Positions 63,567 to 64,000 of a DNA stretch of 64,000 bases are shown here, piece after piece (positions within the stretch are counted from its first letter, which is position 1; every line of letters starts with the position of its first letter). The translations under genes and the position numbers were made by a program. The DNA lies in NCBI RefSeq assembly GCF_030012175.1, contig NZ_JASCXW010000003.1, positions 51,727-115,726 on the forward strand. The letters are read 5' to 3'. The DNA is from Peloplasma aerotolerans. Its GTDB lineage: Bacteria > Bacillota_I > Bacilli_A > Acholeplasmatales > Acholeplasmataceae. The notes below the pieces were generated by a model. That model saw nothing but the letters and a program-made list of their open reading frames with translations. It did not search any database and was not told the DNA's origin.

Positions 63567-63923
63567 ATGAGAAAATTCATTTGTTTTTGGAAAAGATTTT
63601 GGTTAATGATTTGGGAAATCATACGAAGCATGAATTCAGTCAGAGGATATATTTCATTGTTTATTGCTTATATGATTTACCATGGATGGGCATTGTTATT
63701 TTTTCTTTTAGGTATCGCTTCTAGCAATGCATGGTTGATTGCAATTGGCAGTACTGTGATGCTATTTTGGTTTGGCCCAGGTACACCTGTAGTCCCACTT
63801 ATTATTGTTACTGGAATGTTTATACAAAGATTTATTCTTTTGGATAAATCGAATCAAATAAAATTAAGAGACAAGTGGAAAGAACTTGTTGCAAAAGATA
63901 AGAAAAAGGCACGTGATGAGTAG
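63567..63923 (+). CDS. Small membrane protein of unknown function
   Basis: 118 residues. It has a basic N-terminus (MRKFICFWKRFW), two or three hydrophobic segments (about 28-50, 52-72 and 76-95), and a highly charged cytoplasmic tail (KWKELVAKDKKKARDE). WFGPGTPVVPL between segments two and three is a re-entrant-like turn. I do not recognise the family. The ATG follows the previous terminator by eight bases, with only GAGT as a possible ribosome binding site, so expression may be low or depend on read-through. Confidence 0.7.
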   Translation: MRKFICFWKRFWLMIWEIIRSMNSVRGYISLFIAYMIYHGWALLFFLLGIASSNAWLIAIGSTVMLFWFGPGTPVVPLIIVTGMFIQRFILLDKSNQIKLRDKWKELVAKDKKKARDE

Positions 63924-63941
63924 AATCCATTGTCTTTTTTT
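63903..63941 (+). terminator. Possible terminator after the small membrane protein
   Basis: AAAAAGGCA (63903-63911) can pair with TGTCTTTTT (63931-63939) with one G-U pair and a 19-base loop. Weak because of the large loop. Confidence 0.4.
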
Positions 63942-63966
63942 CTATATTTGGTAAATCTAGCATATC

Positions 63967-63976
63967 ATGATAAAAT
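63967..63976 (+). promoter_or_regulatory. Extended -10 promoter at the window end
   Basis: ATGA-TAAAAT at 63967-63976 matches the other extended -10 boxes; it would drive a gene beyond the window. Confidence 0.5.
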
Positions 63977-64000
63977 GTATTTAACTAAATTAAAATTAAA

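Noticed and set aside
1..64000. Possible UGA-as-tryptophan code as in Mycoplasma
   Set aside because: TGA ends many complete genes here (smpB, patatin-type overlaps, ATGA junctions) and Trp is written TGG, so the standard bacterial code fits.
1..64000. CRISPR array, IS element or prophage
   Set aside because: No spaced direct repeats, transposase, integrase or phage structural genes were found.

Overview
This is AT-rich DNA with a dense bacterial gene layout. All calls use the standard bacterial code with TGA as stop (for example smpB, patatin and gpsA). The core gene order closely follows Bacillus (alaS-ruvX-yrzB-trmR-trhP1-trhP2-greA; yqeG-yqeH-yqeK-rsfS-yqeM-comEA-comEC-holA-rpsT; pgsA-recA-rny-ymdB-miaB-ymcA-mutS-mutL-miaA; aroQ-efp; rluB-cmk-ypfD-der-gpsA-hup). 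Cell-wall and sporulation genes that sit inside those clusters in Bacillus (mltG, pbpX, spoVS, cotE, spoIVA) are absent. Together these point to an Acholeplasma-like or related wall-less Firmicute that kept UGA as stop. The exact lineage is inference.

Layout: 1-7513 is a carbohydrate operon (end of a GH13 alpha-glucosidase, LacI regulator, CE7 esterase, GH3 beta-glucosidase, GH94-type oligoglucan phosphorylase). 7690-12296 holds rnr-smpB, a patatin, a PAP2 phosphatase and an ElaA-type acetyltransferase. 12313-19146 is an alanine T-box, alaS, ruvX and the wobble-uridine hydroxylation/methylation genes. 19189-22727 is greA and the yqe ribosome-assembly genes. 22789-27280 is comEA, comEC, holA, a DnaQ-like exonuclease and rpsT. 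27392-29012 is pgsA and recA.

Between recA and rny lies an accessory block (29131-34940): a cobalamin-binding protein with an ABC transporter, a thioesterase, a coupled B12-binding/GGDEF pair, and an unknown membrane protein. Core genes resume with rny, ymdB, miaB, a cysteine-free YmcA homologue, an unknown 539-residue membrane-anchored protein, mutS, mutL, miaA, aroK, aroQ, efp, rluB, cmk, an S1 protein, der, gpsA and hup. The last part (53555-63923) has an ankyrin protein, a reverse-strand group (CPBP protease, GH17 glucanase, DUF805-like protein), rdgB, a phosphoesterase, a LicA-like kinase, a large degenerate GGDEF-EAL protein, a protein with a HEPN-like motif, and two small proteins.

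The most interesting system is the reverse operon 34160-32131. It encodes a B12-binding protein that keeps the ligand residues of the CarH photoreceptor but has no DNA-binding domain, coupled by a 4-base overlap to a probable diguanylate cyclase. Together with the GGDEF-EAL protein at 59244 it suggests a light- or cobalamin-responsive c-di-GMP circuit in a wall-less bacterium. I saw no rRNA, tRNA, IS element, prophage or CRISPR array. No gene-free stretch exceeds 300 bases; the longest, 12297-12565, is the T-box leader. Recurrent extended -10 boxes of the form ATGN-TANAAT precede many transcription units.
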